NCBI RefSeq assembly: GCF_017308015.1
Contig: NZ_JAFKFW010000002.1
Coordinates: forward strand, 186,001-250,000
DNA length: 64,000 nucleotides
Source of the DNA: Allobosea sp.
GTDB lineage: Bacteria; Pseudomonadota; Alphaproteobacteria; Rhizobiales; Beijerinckiaceae
Direction: 5' to 3'
Below the pieces are notes generated by a model that ran no database searches, was not told the origin of the DNA, and worked only from the letters and a program-made list of their open reading frames with translations. Below, piece after piece: positions 16,984-25,665 of this stretch (within the stretch, counting starts at the first letter, position 1; every line of letters starts with the position of its first letter). The position numbers and the translations under genes are program-made.

Positions 16984-17148
16984 GCAGAGGATGTGATGAA
17001 GGCCGCGACCCATACGCAGATGAGCACTACGATGGGCTACAATCGAGGGACCGTCGTCCAATCGAGCCGAGTAGCCAAGCTCAGAATCGCGTGGCGGAAC
17101 GCTGCCAGAACAAGCGCCGGTAGCGCGACCGGCAGCAAGAAGCCTTAA
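16741..17148 (+). pseudogene. Tyrosine integrase, C-terminal fragment
   Basis: This is the integrase part of the chimeric ORF plus its continuation beyond the TAG at 16981-16983. After the stop the same frame reads A-E-D-V-M-K-A-A-T-H-T-Q and then M-G-Y-N-R-G, carrying the box II histidine and the catalytic tyrosine, and ends at TAA 17146-17148 with a basic tail. The order (I-G-P-V-V-F-D-E, N-M-D-S-R-A, A-T-H, Y-N-R-G) is that of rhizobial phage integrases. Position 41 bases from the 3' end of tRNA-Phe suits an integrase that used this tRNA as its target. Confidence 0.75.
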
Positions 17149-17189
17149 TCAGGCGCCGGATCAATGGGCTAAGTCGCGGATAAGGTTGA

Positions 17190-17265
17190 TGGTGCCCAGG
17201 GACGGAGTCGAACCGCCGACACTGCGATTTTCAGTCGCATGCTCTACCAACTGAGCTACCTGGGC
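17190..17265 (-). tRNA. tRNA-Phe (GAA)
   Basis: A 76-base cloverleaf on the minus strand: acceptor GCCCAGG/CCTGGGC, D-arm with AGCTCAGTTGGTAGAG, anticodon stem TGCGA/TCGCA with loop CTGAAAA (anticodon GAA), T-arm with GGTTCGACTCC, and encoded CCA. It marks the right border of the accessory region; an integrase relic ends 41 bases from its 3' end. Confidence 0.97.
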
Positions 17266-17432
17266 GAACCGGGAGCGGTGCGAGACCGTCCGTGTTGGTG
17301 GGGGCGATATAGATGCAGGCGCGCAGCCTGTCCAGTCACTTCAGCCGGCTTTCTTCGATCTGGCGTCAACCAGCGCCGAGCCTGTGGATTGCGCCCCCGC
17401 AAAAGGCTTTACGCGACGGCTGACGATAGCGC

Positions 17433-17762
17433 TCAGGGAGAACCCGCCGTCTCCCGGCATTCGCAGCGCCCGAGCACCGCCGCGAGACGATCGATGGCGA
17501 TCAGCGCGGCGCGCCGGGCACGCTCCGATTCGGCGATGCTGGCATGGCCATAGAGCAGTTTGGCGAAGCCTATGGTGTCGTTCACCACCTGAAATGAAAC
17601 TTCATGCAATTCCCGGGTTTCGCGCAGCGTGTCATGGAGATGCGCAACATGAGTTTCCGCGCTTTCCTGCAAGGCCTTGGCATTGAGAATGCCGGCCTTC
17701 AGCACGTCGGCACGCAACGCTTCGATGTCGCGCACCAGCAGAGCCTTCATCCGATCAGCCAT
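17433..17762 (-). CDS. Hypothetical helical protein
   Basis: A 109-residue protein, nearly all helical, with heptad-like spacing (L-L-V-R-D-I-E-A-L-R-A-D-V-L ... L-H-D-T-L-R-E-T-R-E-L-H-E-V). No signal peptide, membrane segment or known motif. It lies between tRNA-Phe and the small membrane-protein gene on the same strand. The composition matches the core chromosome. Family not recognised. Confidence 0.5.
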   Translation of the reverse strand: MADRMKALLVRDIEALRADVLKAGILNAKALQESAETHVAHLHDTLRETRELHEVSFQVVNDTIGFAKLLYGHASIAESERARRAALIAIDRLAAVLGRCECRETAGSP

Positions 17763-17922
17763 AGCTCCTCCATCGACGGGGATTACACCAGCAGGCCAAG
17801 CGAAGGTCAGACTATCACCGAATCCGGACCGACGGCAGCGCCAAACCTGCCGTTTGGTTAGCCTCTTCTTTCCAAAAGGGGGGAGCCGGAGAGAATGCCG
17901 GAGCCGTCGCCTCCAGCGACCG

Positions 17923-18117
17923 TCAGTCCTCCGAATCCCGGGCGATCGGAGCTTCAGCCGGACGGAAATGCTTGCCGTTGATAACGCGGACCAGTGTCCG
18001 AACGAGAGCGCCCACGATGATGACGAGCGGCAACGCGATCACGGCGTTGCCGTCCAGCGCTAGCCAGATCGCCAAGCCACAGCTCATGACGATCCCGAGG
18101 ACAAGCAGGAGCTTCAT
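17923..18117 (-). CDS. Small membrane protein
   Basis: A 64-residue protein from ATG at 18117, with two hydrophobic segments (L-L-L-V-L-G-I-V-M-S-C-G-L-A-I-W-L-A-L and V-I-A-L-P-L-V-I-I-V-G-A-L-V-R-T-L) and a short polar tail. An earlier in-frame start at 18153 would add a basic 12-residue leader. No family recognised and no obvious ribosome-binding site, so the call is moderate. Confidence 0.45.
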   Translation of the reverse strand: MKLLLVLGIVMSCGLAIWLALDGNAVIALPLVIIVGALVRTLVRVINGKHFRPAEAPIARDSED

Positions 18118-18153
18118 CCGGCTCAAGATGGCCTCACGACGCCGGGCCGGCAA

Positions 18154-18516
18154 GCCCTACCGGCGAACGCGGTTCACCTTTGGTTTCGCTCGCGGCATCC
18201 GACAGGCGCCAGGGCGCCAGCCCATGGCCGCAGCCAAGCTGGGATATCACCATGTCTCGGGACTGTTTGGGGAATTATGCTGCCGGCAAGACACGCTGCG
18301 GTAGCCGCTGACCTAGATTCATAACCGGCTCAGCGCGACGACGAGCCGGTTGACCGGCCGATCATCGCGACCTCGACCGGCGAGATGGCGCGCGGCTTCA
18401 CGCCACCACATCCGGCTCGGATGATGACGATTCGGGTTCCGGCGCCGGATCGCTCCAGCGCAGGCGGATCGGCGCTGCGCAGCCCGGGCAAGCGGGCAAC
18501 CAGCGCAGCCTGTTTC
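18154..18516. other. Stretch without recognisable gene
   Basis: About 360 bases between the small membrane-protein gene and yacG. The frames here are arginine/glycine/proline-rich without protein character. There is a short GACGAGCCGGTTGACCGGCC inverted-repeat-like patch near 18340 but no T-run. Nothing else stands out. Confidence 0.4.
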
Positions 18517-18723
18517 CTATTCCTCGCGCTCACGCTGCTGCGGCGCGCCCTCCTCCGCCGCGTCGATGGGCTCGCCGGGAATCACATAGCTGCCCTTCAG
18601 CCAGCGGCCGAGGTCGATATCGGCACAGCGCGCTGAACAGAACGGCTTGAAGCGCGAGACCGCCGGTTTGCCGCAGATCGGACAGGGTTTTGCGGCCGGC
18701 GGAGCGTTGTCAGTTTCAGTCAT
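18517..18723 (-). CDS. yacG: YacG zinc-binding protein (DNA gyrase inhibitor)
   Basis: A 68-residue protein with the four-cysteine zinc ribbon of YacG: C-P-I-C-G-K-P near residues 14-20 and C-S-A-R-C near 29-33, followed by [15 protein letters not shown]. YacG binds GyrB and inhibits gyrase supercoiling. The C-terminus is acidic and glutamine-rich, as is common. The start overlaps the end of the upstream SDR gene by eight bases, so the two are cotranscribed. In many alphaproteobacteria yacG follows maf; here the SDR gene sits between them. Confidence 0.93.
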   Translation of the reverse strand: MTETDNAPPAAKPCPICGKPAVSRFKPFCSARCADIDLGRWLKGSYVIPGEPIDAAEEGAPQQREREE

Positions 18724-19537
18724 ATTTCAGCGTGATGCCTCCATCGACGACGAGTTCGATGCCGGTGACGTAGCGCGACTCGTCGCTGGCGAGGAAGAGC
18801 GCGGCATTGGCAACGTCCCAGGCCTCGCCCATATGCCCCATCGGGACCTGGGCCGCGCGGGCGGCCCACATCGCATCGACATCGCCCTTGCCGTAGACGG
18901 CGGCCAGGCCGGCGGAATGCTCGACCATCGGCGTCTTCATCAAACCGGGCAGGATCGCGTTCACGCGGACCCGCTGCGGCGCATACTGTACCGCCGTCGT
19001 GCGGGTAAGCTGGTTCAACGCCGCCTTGGTCGCGGAATAGCTGGCATAGGGGACGCCAGTGTGGCGGATCGAGGCGATCGACGAGATGTTGATAATCGAT
19101 CCGCCCTCGCCTGTCTCCTCGAACTGGCGCTGCATCACCGGGATGACATGCTTCATCGCCAGAAAGGCTCCGGTGAGGTTGACCCTGAAGACGCGCTCCC
19201 AGACCTCCTCCGCGAGATCGACGACGCTGCCCACCTCGGCGATGCCGACATTGTTGTCGAGGATGTCGATGCGGCCGTAGCGGCCGAGCGCGTGAGCGAC
19301 GAGCTCGGCAACCTGATCGGCCTTCGTGACATCCGCCTGCATCGCGAATGCCTCGCCGCCCTCGTTGCGGATGATGCCGGCGGTCTCCTCTGCGGCGTCA
19401 CGATTGATATCGACGCAGACGACTTTCGCGCCCTCGCGAGCGAAGATCGTCGCCGTCGCCTTGCCGTTGCCCCAGCCAGGGCCGATCGATCCCGCGCCTG
19501 CCACGATCGCGACCTTGCCGCTCAGACGTCCCGTCAT
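18716..19537 (-). CDS. Short-chain dehydrogenase/reductase
   Basis: A 273-residue NAD(P)-dependent SDR. The cofactor motif near residues 14-25 is [12 protein letters not shown], a longer glycine loop than the usual T-G-x-x-x-G-I-G. D-N-N-V-G (instead of N-N-A-G), I-N-I-S-S-I-A-S and the catalytic Y-A-S-Y-S-A-T-K follow, and the C-terminus has [12 protein letters not shown]. An acidic residue (V-D-I-N) after the second strand points to NAD as cofactor. Substrate cannot be told. It lies between maf and yacG in the same orientation and overlaps yacG by eight bases. Confidence 0.88.
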   Translation of the reverse strand: MTGRLSGKVAIVAGAGSIGPGWGNGKATATIFAREGAKVVCVDINRDAAEETAGIIRNEGGEAFAMQADVTKADQVAELVAHALGRYGRIDILDNNVGIAEVGSVVDLAEEVWERVFRVNLTGAFLAMKHVIPVMQRQFEETGEGGSIINISSIASIRHTGVPYASYSATKAALNQLTRTTAVQYAPQRVRVNAILPGLMKTPMVEHSAGLAAVYGKGDVDAMWAARAAQVPMGHMGEAWDVANAALFLASDESRYVTGIELVVDGGITLKYD

Positions 19538-19619
19538 ATCCGCTTCCCCCTTTGTCGGCGCGTTCCCGGCGGGAGGATCAGCCGAGGATCACGATCAGGC
19601 AACCCGCATGGACGCCGGG

Positions 19620-20270
19620 TCAGGCTGCGTTCATCCAGCCGAAGCGGATGGGAAAGCCCTCGCCGCCGAGAAGATTGACCGTCTCGTAGAGCGGCAGGCC
19701 GACGACGCCGGTATAGGAGCCGACGAGCTTGATGACGAAGGAGCCGGCGATGCCCTGCACGGCGTAGCCGCCAGCCTTGCCGCGCCATTCTCCGGAAGCG
19801 AGATAGGTTTCGATATCCTCGGTGGAGAGGCGCTTGAAGCGCAGGCGGGTCTCGACGATGCGGTCGCGGATCGCACCCGACGGCGTCACCAGCGCGACGC
19901 CGGTATAGACGCGATGCGCCCGGCCCGAGAGCAGACGCAGGCAGGCCGCGGCTTCATCGACGATCTCCGCCTTGGGCAGGATGCGCCGGCCGACGGCGAC
20001 GACCGTGTCGGCGGCGAGGATATAGCAGCCTTGGAGATCGGCACGCGCCTTCGCACCCTCGCGCGCAGCCTGCGCCTTTTCTCGGGCCAGACGGCGGGCA
20101 AGGTCGCGCGGGCGCTCGCCCTTCAGCGGTGTCTCGTCGAGATCGGCCGGCAGCAATGCGTCCGGCTTCAGCCCGGCCTGCTCCAGCAGGGCGAGGCGGC
20201 GCGGCGAGGCCGATGCGAGGACGAGCATCGGCCGCCAGCCGGGATGTTTGGGAGAGGAGAAAAGGCTCAA
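19620..20270 (-). CDS. maf: Maf-family nucleotide pyrophosphatase
   Basis: A 216-residue protein. The signature [14 protein letters not shown] begins at residue 16, so a shorter start at Met15 (20228) is possible. D-E-T and A-R-R-L-A-R-E-K-A occur next, then the catalytic A-A-D-T-V-V and a C-terminal [14 protein letters not shown]. Maf proteins hydrolyse non-canonical or canonical nucleoside triphosphates (dTTP/UTP type) and are linked to septum control. It is the first gene of maf - SDR - yacG. The upstream infA gene common in relatives is not present. Confidence 0.93.
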   Translation of the reverse strand: MSLFSSPKHPGWRPMLVLASASPRRLALLEQAGLKPDALLPADLDETPLKGERPRDLARRLAREKAQAAREGAKARADLQGCYILAADTVVAVGRRILPKAEIVDEAAACLRLLSGRAHRVYTGVALVTPSGAIRDRIVETRLRFKRLSTEDIETYLASGEWRGKAGGYAVQGIAGSFVIKLVGSYTGVVGLPLYETVNLLGGEGFPIRFGWMNAA

Positions 20271-20423
20271 CAGGCTGCTCGACAGGATTGAGGCGCAGGG
20301 ATCGACACCGGATCAGCCTTTAGAGCATTTCCTCAGAACGATAAATCCATGCCTGAAGGCAGAACTTCCGGGATGCCGCGCATTTGGGCACTCCGCCGAG
20401 CTGCCTCAAATCCGTGCGGAGCA

Positions 20424-20435
20424 CTGGTATACCAG
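20424..20435. promoter_or_regulatory. CTGGTATACCAG palindrome, GntR-like operator
   Basis: A perfect 12-bp palindrome containing TGGT-AT-ACCA, the core recognised by FadR-subfamily GntR regulators. It lies 88 bases upstream of the phasin-like gene and 150 bases from maf, which is divergent. A TTGACG box follows at 20455. The regulator is not encoded nearby. Confidence 0.45.
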
Positions 20436-20522
20436 GCATTGCCAAGCCGGGCTGTTGACGGCAGACTTGCCTCCCCCTCGGCGCTCCGCTCTTTGGCGCC
20501 GCCGATCTATTGGAGTTCTCCC

Positions 20523-20906
20523 ATGGCCCGAGCGCGCAAATCGACGGGCTCCGCCCTTGCGACCGGGGCGGAGGCGCAGGTTCTCGCGGCCCGCCTGATG
20601 TCCATGCATGCGGAAGCCGGCCTGACCATCGCCATGCGGATGCCGCTCCTGATGAAGGGCGCCTTCGGCGACAGCCGCGGCCAGCGCGAGGCGACCAAGG
20701 CCGTCACGGAAAAGGTATCCGCCGTGCTCGAGAGCAGCTATGCGGCAACGCTGGCGACGACGACCTTCTGGTGGGGCCTCGCCCTCAACCCGTTTGGCCA
20801 ACTCGACCTCGCCAAGGCGGCGGTCAAGGCCGCCGACAGCACGCTGGAGCCCTTCGCCCGGCGCACTCGCGCCAATGCGGCGCGCCTCAGCGGCTCTCGC
20901 CGCTAA
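20523..20906 (+). CDS. Phasin-like protein (tentative)
   Basis: A 127-residue protein from ATG 20523, preceded by GGAG at 20512. A longer frame upstream has no protein character. It is alanine-rich and amphipathic: a basic N-terminus (A-R-A-R-K-S-T-G), helices A-E-A-Q-V-L-A-A-R-L-M and A-T-K-A-V-T-E-K-V-S-A-V-L-E-S-S, and a C-terminus P-F-A-R-R-T-R-A-N-A-A-R-L. That layout resembles short phasins that coat polyhydroxyalkanoate granules, but no diagnostic motif is present. Convergent with pssA; 16 bases separate the two ends. Confidence 0.5.
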   Translation: MARARKSTGSALATGAEAQVLAARLMSMHAEAGLTIAMRMPLLMKGAFGDSRGQREATKAVTEKVSAVLESSYAATLATTTFWWGLALNPFGQLDLAKAAVKAADSTLEPFARRTRANAARLSGSRR

Positions 20907-20922
20907 ACGCCACCTCCAATAA

Positions 20923-21765
20923 TCAGACCTGATCGCCGGAGGCAGGCTCCGCCGCGGGAGCCGGCGCCTGGAGCGCGTGCGCGCGTTCCAGCTTGCGGTA
21001 GCGCGCGACGCTGACTGGGATCAGCGCGAGATAGGCGATGACGACGACCGTCAGCACCTCGAACGTGTAGGCGAAGAGCAGGCCGGCGACGATCACCACC
21101 GCGACGAAGATCGGCAGCACCTGGGTGCGCGGAATGCGGGTGCCGAGCGTCTTGCCGGCATAGCAGGGGATGCGCGAGATCGTCAGAAAGGCGATGAACA
21201 GGATGTAGATGCCGACGGGGAGCGCGCCGTATTCCTGCACGGGCACGCCGACGATGTGGAGATAGACCGGCAGCATGGCGGTGATCGCACCGGCGGGGGC
21301 AGGCATGCCGACGAAGAAATTCTTCTGCCATTCCGGACGATCGGGATCGTCGATCATCACGTTGAAGCGCGCGAGCCGGAGCGCCATGGCGCAGGCCAGC
21401 GTCAGCACGATGATCCAGCCGAAGGATTTCAGGTCGTGCAGGACGAAAATCCAGAGCACGTAGCCGGTGGCGACGCCGAAATTGACGAAATCGGAGAGCG
21501 AATCGAGTTCCGCACCGAAGCGCGAGGTGCCCTTGAGCAGGCGGGCCAGACGGCCGTCGACACCATCCAGCGCAGCCGCGATTAGGATGCAGATCGTTGC
21601 CGTCTCGAGCTTGCCCTCGACGATCAGGCGCATGGCAGTCAGGCCAAGGCAGAGCGCCAGCAGCGTAATGACGTTGGGCGCCAGCAATCGAAAGGGAATC
21701 GGCTTGAAGCGGGCGCGCTTGGACTCGACGCGCTCGGGCTCGAAGGGAGGAAACAGGTCGCTCAT
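20923..21765 (-). CDS. pssA: CDP-diacylglycerol-serine O-phosphatidyltransferase
   Basis: A 280-residue membrane enzyme that makes phosphatidylserine from CDP-diacylglycerol and serine. The CDP-alcohol phosphotransferase signature D-G-x-x-A-R-x8-G-x3-D-x3-D is present as D-G-R-L-A-R ... F-G-A-E-L-D-S-L-S-D near residues 90-112. About seven hydrophobic segments follow a basic N-terminus (R-V-E-S-K-R-A-R-F-K). The C-terminal 40 residues are a cytosolic tail rich in Ala and Pro. It lies downstream of psd on the same strand, separated by 247 bases. The two enzymes act in sequence to make phosphatidylethanolamine. Confidence 0.95.
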   Translation of the reverse strand: MSDLFPPFEPERVESKRARFKPIPFRLLAPNVITLLALCLGLTAMRLIVEGKLETATICILIAAALDGVDGRLARLLKGTSRFGAELDSLSDFVNFGVATGYVLWIFVLHDLKSFGWIIVLTLACAMALRLARFNVMIDDPDRPEWQKNFFVGMPAPAGAITAMLPVYLHIVGVPVQEYGALPVGIYILFIAFLTISRIPCYAGKTLGTRIPRTQVLPIFVAVVIVAGLLFAYTFEVLTVVVIAYLALIPVSVARYRKLERAHALQAPAPAAEPASGDQV

Positions 21766-22012
21766 GTCAGCCGGAATACGCGGTTTTGGGGGCGCAGGCT
21801 AGGCTCAGGCAGCCGTCATCCCGCACGCGCTGCGGCGCGAAGTGCCGCTGCGCAGATGCGGGACCGTTGGCCGGAGAGGCGTGCTTTCCAACAGCGACGA
21901 GGACGGGCGCCTCTTTCGGCGAGCGGCCCCGTGCCTGCGCAGCAGCACCCACTTGCCGCAACGCGCACGGGAAGACACGCCCTCTTCAGACGCCGTCCTT
22001 GAGCGCTGCCGC

Positions 22013-22714
22013 TCAGATGTCGCGGAAGCTGCGCGCGACCGGCTCGTTGCCGGTCAGGTCTGCGAGCACGGTCTCGCCGGCGATCGCCGTCTGCCCTTCG
22101 CCGACCAGCGGCACGACATGGCTCGGCAGATAGACGTCGACGCGCGAGCCGAAGCGGATCAGGCCGAAACGCTCGCCGGTGCCCAGCACATCGCCTTCCT
22201 TGACGAAGGGCACGATGCGCCGCGCGATCAGGCCTGCGATCTGGACGACGCCGACGATGCCGGAAGCGGTCTCGATCGCCAGCGCGTTGCGCTCGTTGTC
22301 GTCGCTCGCCTTGTCCAGCTCGGCATTGAGGAAGAGGCCGGGCGTATAGGCGATCTTGGCGATGCGGCCGGGCACGGGCGCGCGGTTCACATGGCAGTCG
22401 AAGACGTTCATGAAGATCGAGATACGGGTCATCGGCTCGGCCGGCAGTTCCAGTTCCGGCGGCGGCAGCGACTGCGCGATCTGGCTGATGCGGCCATCGG
22501 CCGGCGAGATCACCAGCCCTTCCCGTTGCGGCGTGACGCGGACCGGATCGCGGAAGAAATAGCAGATCCAGATCGTGATGATCGCGCCGATCCAGCCGAA
22601 GGGCGACCAGAGATTGGCGAGGATGATCGTCGCCACCAGGCCGATCGCGATGAAGACGTAACCCTCCTTGTGGATGGGCACGATTACCTTGCGGACGGAA
22701 TCGACGAGGGACAT
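22013..22714 (-). CDS. psd: Phosphatidylserine decarboxylase proenzyme
   Basis: A 233-residue protein of the short Psd type. It has an N-terminal membrane region (two hydrophobic stretches around residues 18-55), then V-I-S-P-A-D-G-R and [16 protein letters not shown]. Near the end is [12 protein letters not shown], where cleavage between Gly and Ser creates the pyruvoyl group. It converts phosphatidylserine to phosphatidylethanolamine. It is upstream of pssA, the usual pairing. Confidence 0.95.
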   Translation of the reverse strand: MSLVDSVRKVIVPIHKEGYVFIAIGLVATIILANLWSPFGWIGAIITIWICYFFRDPVRVTPQREGLVISPADGRISQIAQSLPPPELELPAEPMTRISIFMNVFDCHVNRAPVPGRIAKIAYTPGLFLNAELDKASDDNERNALAIETASGIVGVVQIAGLIARRIVPFVKEGDVLGTGERFGLIRFGSRVDVYLPSHVVPLVGEGQTAIAGETVLADLTGNEPVARSFRDI

Positions 22715-22875
22715 GGGGTGGGTTCCGTTTGGCTGCCGGCGCCGGGCGCACGGGGAATGGCATGGTCGCAGCCGGATGCCGACCGCGAGCGTTGCGCTGA
22801 TTTAGGAGGTTCCGGCGCGGAGGGAAAGCCCCGCCGCGCGCCGTTGCACGGCGCGCGATGTCGCGGCCGCCCCGG

Positions 22876-23367
22876 TCAGGCTGCCCGGTGCGGAAACTGG
22901 ACGAAACGGACGGCTGCCTTCCAAGTCAGCAGGGCGAAGACGACGAGGACAATTCCCTGAACGATGGCGAAGGGCGGCTCGGACTGGGTCGGTGCCAGGG
23001 CACGCAGGGCGGGGACCTTTCCGAACAGCTGCGCGACGAGCACGAAGATCAGTAGGTAGAAGGAGAGCACCGCCATGATCGCGTAGATGCGGCGCCAGCC
23101 GTCCGCCAACCTGCGTCCATAGAGCGCGTAAGCCGCGATCACGACCAACACGATATGGATCGCGCCGACGATATGGGACGGCAGCACCTCGCTGAACGGG
23201 AAGCCGAAGCCTGTCGCGCTCGTGGCGAAGGCCGTAGAGAGGAACACGCCGGTCCAGCCTGGGCGCGTATGTCCGTGGAGCAGCCTCATCGTCACGGGAA
23301 ACCCAGCGACGATGGCCACGAGGCTCAGCCAGGTGTGAAAACCTACGAATGTGGTTGGATCGAACAT
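22876..23367 (-). CDS. Four-helix membrane protein of unknown function
   Basis: A 163-residue protein with four hydrophobic segments: about residues 12-28, 62-82, 94-115 and 130-150. Conserved-looking His residues sit at H11 (G-F-H-T-W-L), H65 and H71 (S-H-I-V-G-A-I-H-I). The layout is that of small DUF2306/cytochrome-b561-like integral membrane proteins, but the match is not specific. Solo gene between psd and the dispersed repeats at 23467-23556. Confidence 0.6.
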   Translation of the reverse strand: MFDPTTFVGFHTWLSLVAIVAGFPVTMRLLHGHTRPGWTGVFLSTAFATSATGFGFPFSEVLPSHIVGAIHIVLVVIAAYALYGRRLADGWRRIYAIMAVLSFYLLIFVLVAQLFGKVPALRALAPTQSEPPFAIVQGIVLVVFALLTWKAAVRFVQFPHRAA

Positions 23368-23466
23368 GGCAGCCCCCCAGCCTCACCCTGCCGGGGCAGC
23401 ATGCAGGAAGCAGCATGCAGGAAACAGACCGCAGTTGCGAGGGATTTCAAACCGGCCACGCACGTC

Positions 23467-23556
23467 ATTCTCGGGCGAAGCGCAGCGCAGACCCGAGAAT
23501 TTCAGGCAGGACGAGGCGCCCTCTCGTCCTGAGATGCCCGGCTCAAGCCCGGGCAT
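23467..23556. repeat. REP-like dispersed palindromes (two units)
   Basis: Unit one, 23467-23500: ATTCTCGGG ... CCCGAGAAT arms around GCGAAGCGCAGCGCAGA. Unit two, 23534-23556: ATGCCCGG ... CCGGGCAT. Unit one has nearly the same sequence, inverted, at 26103-26134, and a looser relative at 45028-45059. All are between genes. Dispersed intergenic repeats of this type are common in Hyphomicrobiales chromosomes. Confidence 0.65.
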
Positions 23557-23577
23557 GACGGCCTTTGACCCGCCGGC

Positions 23578-25488
23578 TTACGTCAACGTCACCCGGACAC
23601 TCTCGCCCTCGGCCTCGGTGGCGCGCTGGAGCGTGGCCTTGGCCTCGTCGACCTCGCGCTGACGGTTCCACATCGCAGCGTAGACGCCGTTCGCTGCCAG
23701 CAGATCACGATGATGGCCGCGCTCGACGATCTGGCCCTTGTCGAGCACGATGATCTCGTCTGCATTGACCACGGTCGAGAGCCGGTGCGCGATGACCAGC
23801 GTGGTGCGGCCTTCGCTGACCCGGTCGAGCGCGTCCTGGATCTCCTTCTCGGTGAAGGAATCGAGCGCCGAGGTCGCCTCGTCGAGTACGAGCACCGGCG
23901 GCCCCTTCAGAATGGTACGGGCGATGGCGACGCGCTGCTTCTCGCCGCCGGAGAGCTTCAGGCCGCGTTCGCCGACGGAGGTCGCGTAGCCCTCCGGCAG
24001 CAGGCGGATGAAGCGGTCGATCTGGGCAAGGCGCGCGGCCTCCTCGACCTCGGCCATCGTCGCCTCAGGGCGGCCGTAGAGGATGTTGTATTCGATCGTG
24101 TCGTTGAACAGCACCGTATCCTGCGGGACCATGCCGATGGCGGCGCGCAGGGAGACCTGCTGGACATCGGCGATCGGCTGGCCGTCGATGAGGATACGCC
24201 CCGCCTGCGGCTCGTAGAAGCGGAAGAGAAGGCGCGAGATCGTCGACTTGCCGGCGCCGGACGGGCCGACGATGGCGACGGTCTGGCCCGGCAGGACCTT
24301 GAACGAGACGCCGCGCAGAATCGGCCGCTCCGGCACATAGGCGAAATGCACATCCTCGAATGCGACCTCGCCGGCCGGGACTGCGAGCAGCGGGGCACCC
24401 GGCTTGTCCTGGATTTCGGGATCGCGACCGATCAGCGAGAACATCTGGGCGATATCGAGCGTCGCCTGCTTGATCTCGCGATAGACCGTGCCCATGAAAT
24501 TCAGCGGCAGGTAGAGCTGGATCAGCATCGCGTTGATCAGGACGAGATCGCCGACCGTGTTCGTGCCGGCCTGGAAGCCGCGCACCGCCATCACCATCGA
24601 GAGCGTCAGCCCCACCGCGAAGATCGCGGCCTGGCCGAAATTGAGCCAGGCGAGCGAGGTGTAGGACTTGATCGAGTTGCGCTCGTAGCGCGCCATCGAC
24701 TGATCGTAGCGCGCGGTCTCGCGGGCCTCGGCACCGAAATACTTCACCGTCTCGTAGTTGAGCAGCGAGTCGATCGCCTTGGCATTGGCGTCGGTATCCG
24801 ACTCGTTCATCGCCGAGCGGATGGCGATGCGCCACTCCGTCGCCTTGATGGTGTAGGTCATATAGGCCGTGACCATCGTGACGAGCACGACGACATAGCG
24901 CCAGTCGAACAGGTACAGCAGCACCGCAATGATCAGCGTGACCTCGATGATCACCGGCACGAGCTGGTTGAGGCCGAGGCGGACCATCTCCTCGATGCCG
25001 TTGCGGCCGCGTTCCAGCACGCGGGTAAGACCGCCGGTCTTGCGCTCCAGATGGAAGCGCAGCGAGAGGTGATGGAGATGGCCGAAGGTCTGCAAAGCAA
25101 GCGTGCGCACCGCATGCATGAAGACCGGCGCGAAGATGGCATCGCGCATCTGGACGAAAGCCGCGGCACCGACGCGGGCGAGGCCATAGAGCACCGTCAG
25201 CGCCAGCGGCGCGCCGACGAGCCAGGGCAACCATTTTTCGAGGTTCGAATAGGTGCCCGCGAGCGCATCCGTCACCCATTTGAAGGTGAAGGGCACGCCC
25301 ATCAATACCAGCCGCCCGCAAACCATCAGAGCGAAAGCCGCGACGACGCGCGTGCGCAGATCCGCACGCTCCGTCGGCCAGAGATAGGGCCAGAGCGCGC
25401 GGAAGGTGGCGAAGAAGCCGGACCCGGGCTGGATGACGGCAGAGCGTTGGAAACTCGACGCCGGGGACGGCGCTGACGGCACGGGCAT
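23578..25488 (-). CDS. Atm1-type ABC exporter (half-transporter)
   Basis: A 636-residue protein if it starts at ATG 25488; the frame continues upstream without protein character. It has a six-helix permease domain (residues about 30-340) followed by an ATPase with Walker A G-P-S-G-A-G-K-S-T, signature L-S-G-G-E-K-Q-R, Walker B V-L-V-L-D-E-A and a switch His in I-A-H-R-L-S-T. The permease contains E-G and N-Y-E-T-V-K-Y-F near 250, a hallmark of the Atm1/ABCB7/HMT1 family that exports glutathione-linked metals or sulfur compounds. Works as a homodimer in the inner membrane. Confidence 0.92.
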   Translation of the reverse strand: MPVPSAPSPASSFQRSAVIQPGSGFFATFRALWPYLWPTERADLRTRVVAAFALMVCGRLVLMGVPFTFKWVTDALAGTYSNLEKWLPWLVGAPLALTVLYGLARVGAAAFVQMRDAIFAPVFMHAVRTLALQTFGHLHHLSLRFHLERKTGGLTRVLERGRNGIEEMVRLGLNQLVPVIIEVTLIIAVLLYLFDWRYVVVLVTMVTAYMTYTIKATEWRIAIRSAMNESDTDANAKAIDSLLNYETVKYFGAEARETARYDQSMARYERNSIKSYTSLAWLNFGQAAIFAVGLTLSMVMAVRGFQAGTNTVGDLVLINAMLIQLYLPLNFMGTVYREIKQATLDIAQMFSLIGRDPEIQDKPGAPLLAVPAGEVAFEDVHFAYVPERPILRGVSFKVLPGQTVAIVGPSGAGKSTISRLLFRFYEPQAGRILIDGQPIADVQQVSLRAAIGMVPQDTVLFNDTIEYNILYGRPEATMAEVEEAARLAQIDRFIRLLPEGYATSVGERGLKLSGGEKQRVAIARTILKGPPVLVLDEATSALDSFTEKEIQDALDRVSEGRTTLVIAHRLSTVVNADEIIVLDKGQIVERGHHRDLLAANGVYAAMWNRQREVDEAKATLQRATEAEGESVRVTLT

Positions 25489-25665
25489 TTTCAAACGATT
25501 CCAGTTGGCGCGTTCATATAGACCCAATCGCGCGCCGTTGCATGGGGATGTCGTTGCGCGGGGAACATGGCTCGGGCTGCCCGAAAGCTGCCTTGCCAAC
25601 GCCCCATCCCCGGTATCTGATCCCCATCAGAGCGCGCGACGCTCATGATCGGGGAAGGAAACATC

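Noticed and set aside
18330-18533. 67-codon minus-strand frame after yacG
   Set aside because: Arginine/glycine-rich with no ribosome-binding site or protein character; it only extends an open frame in GC-rich DNA.
23710-25476. 588-codon open frame on the plus strand opposite the ABC exporter gene
   Set aside because: It is antisense to a clear Atm1-type gene; the translation is rich in Arg, Asp, Gly and His with no motif, a usual artefact of GC-rich coding DNA.
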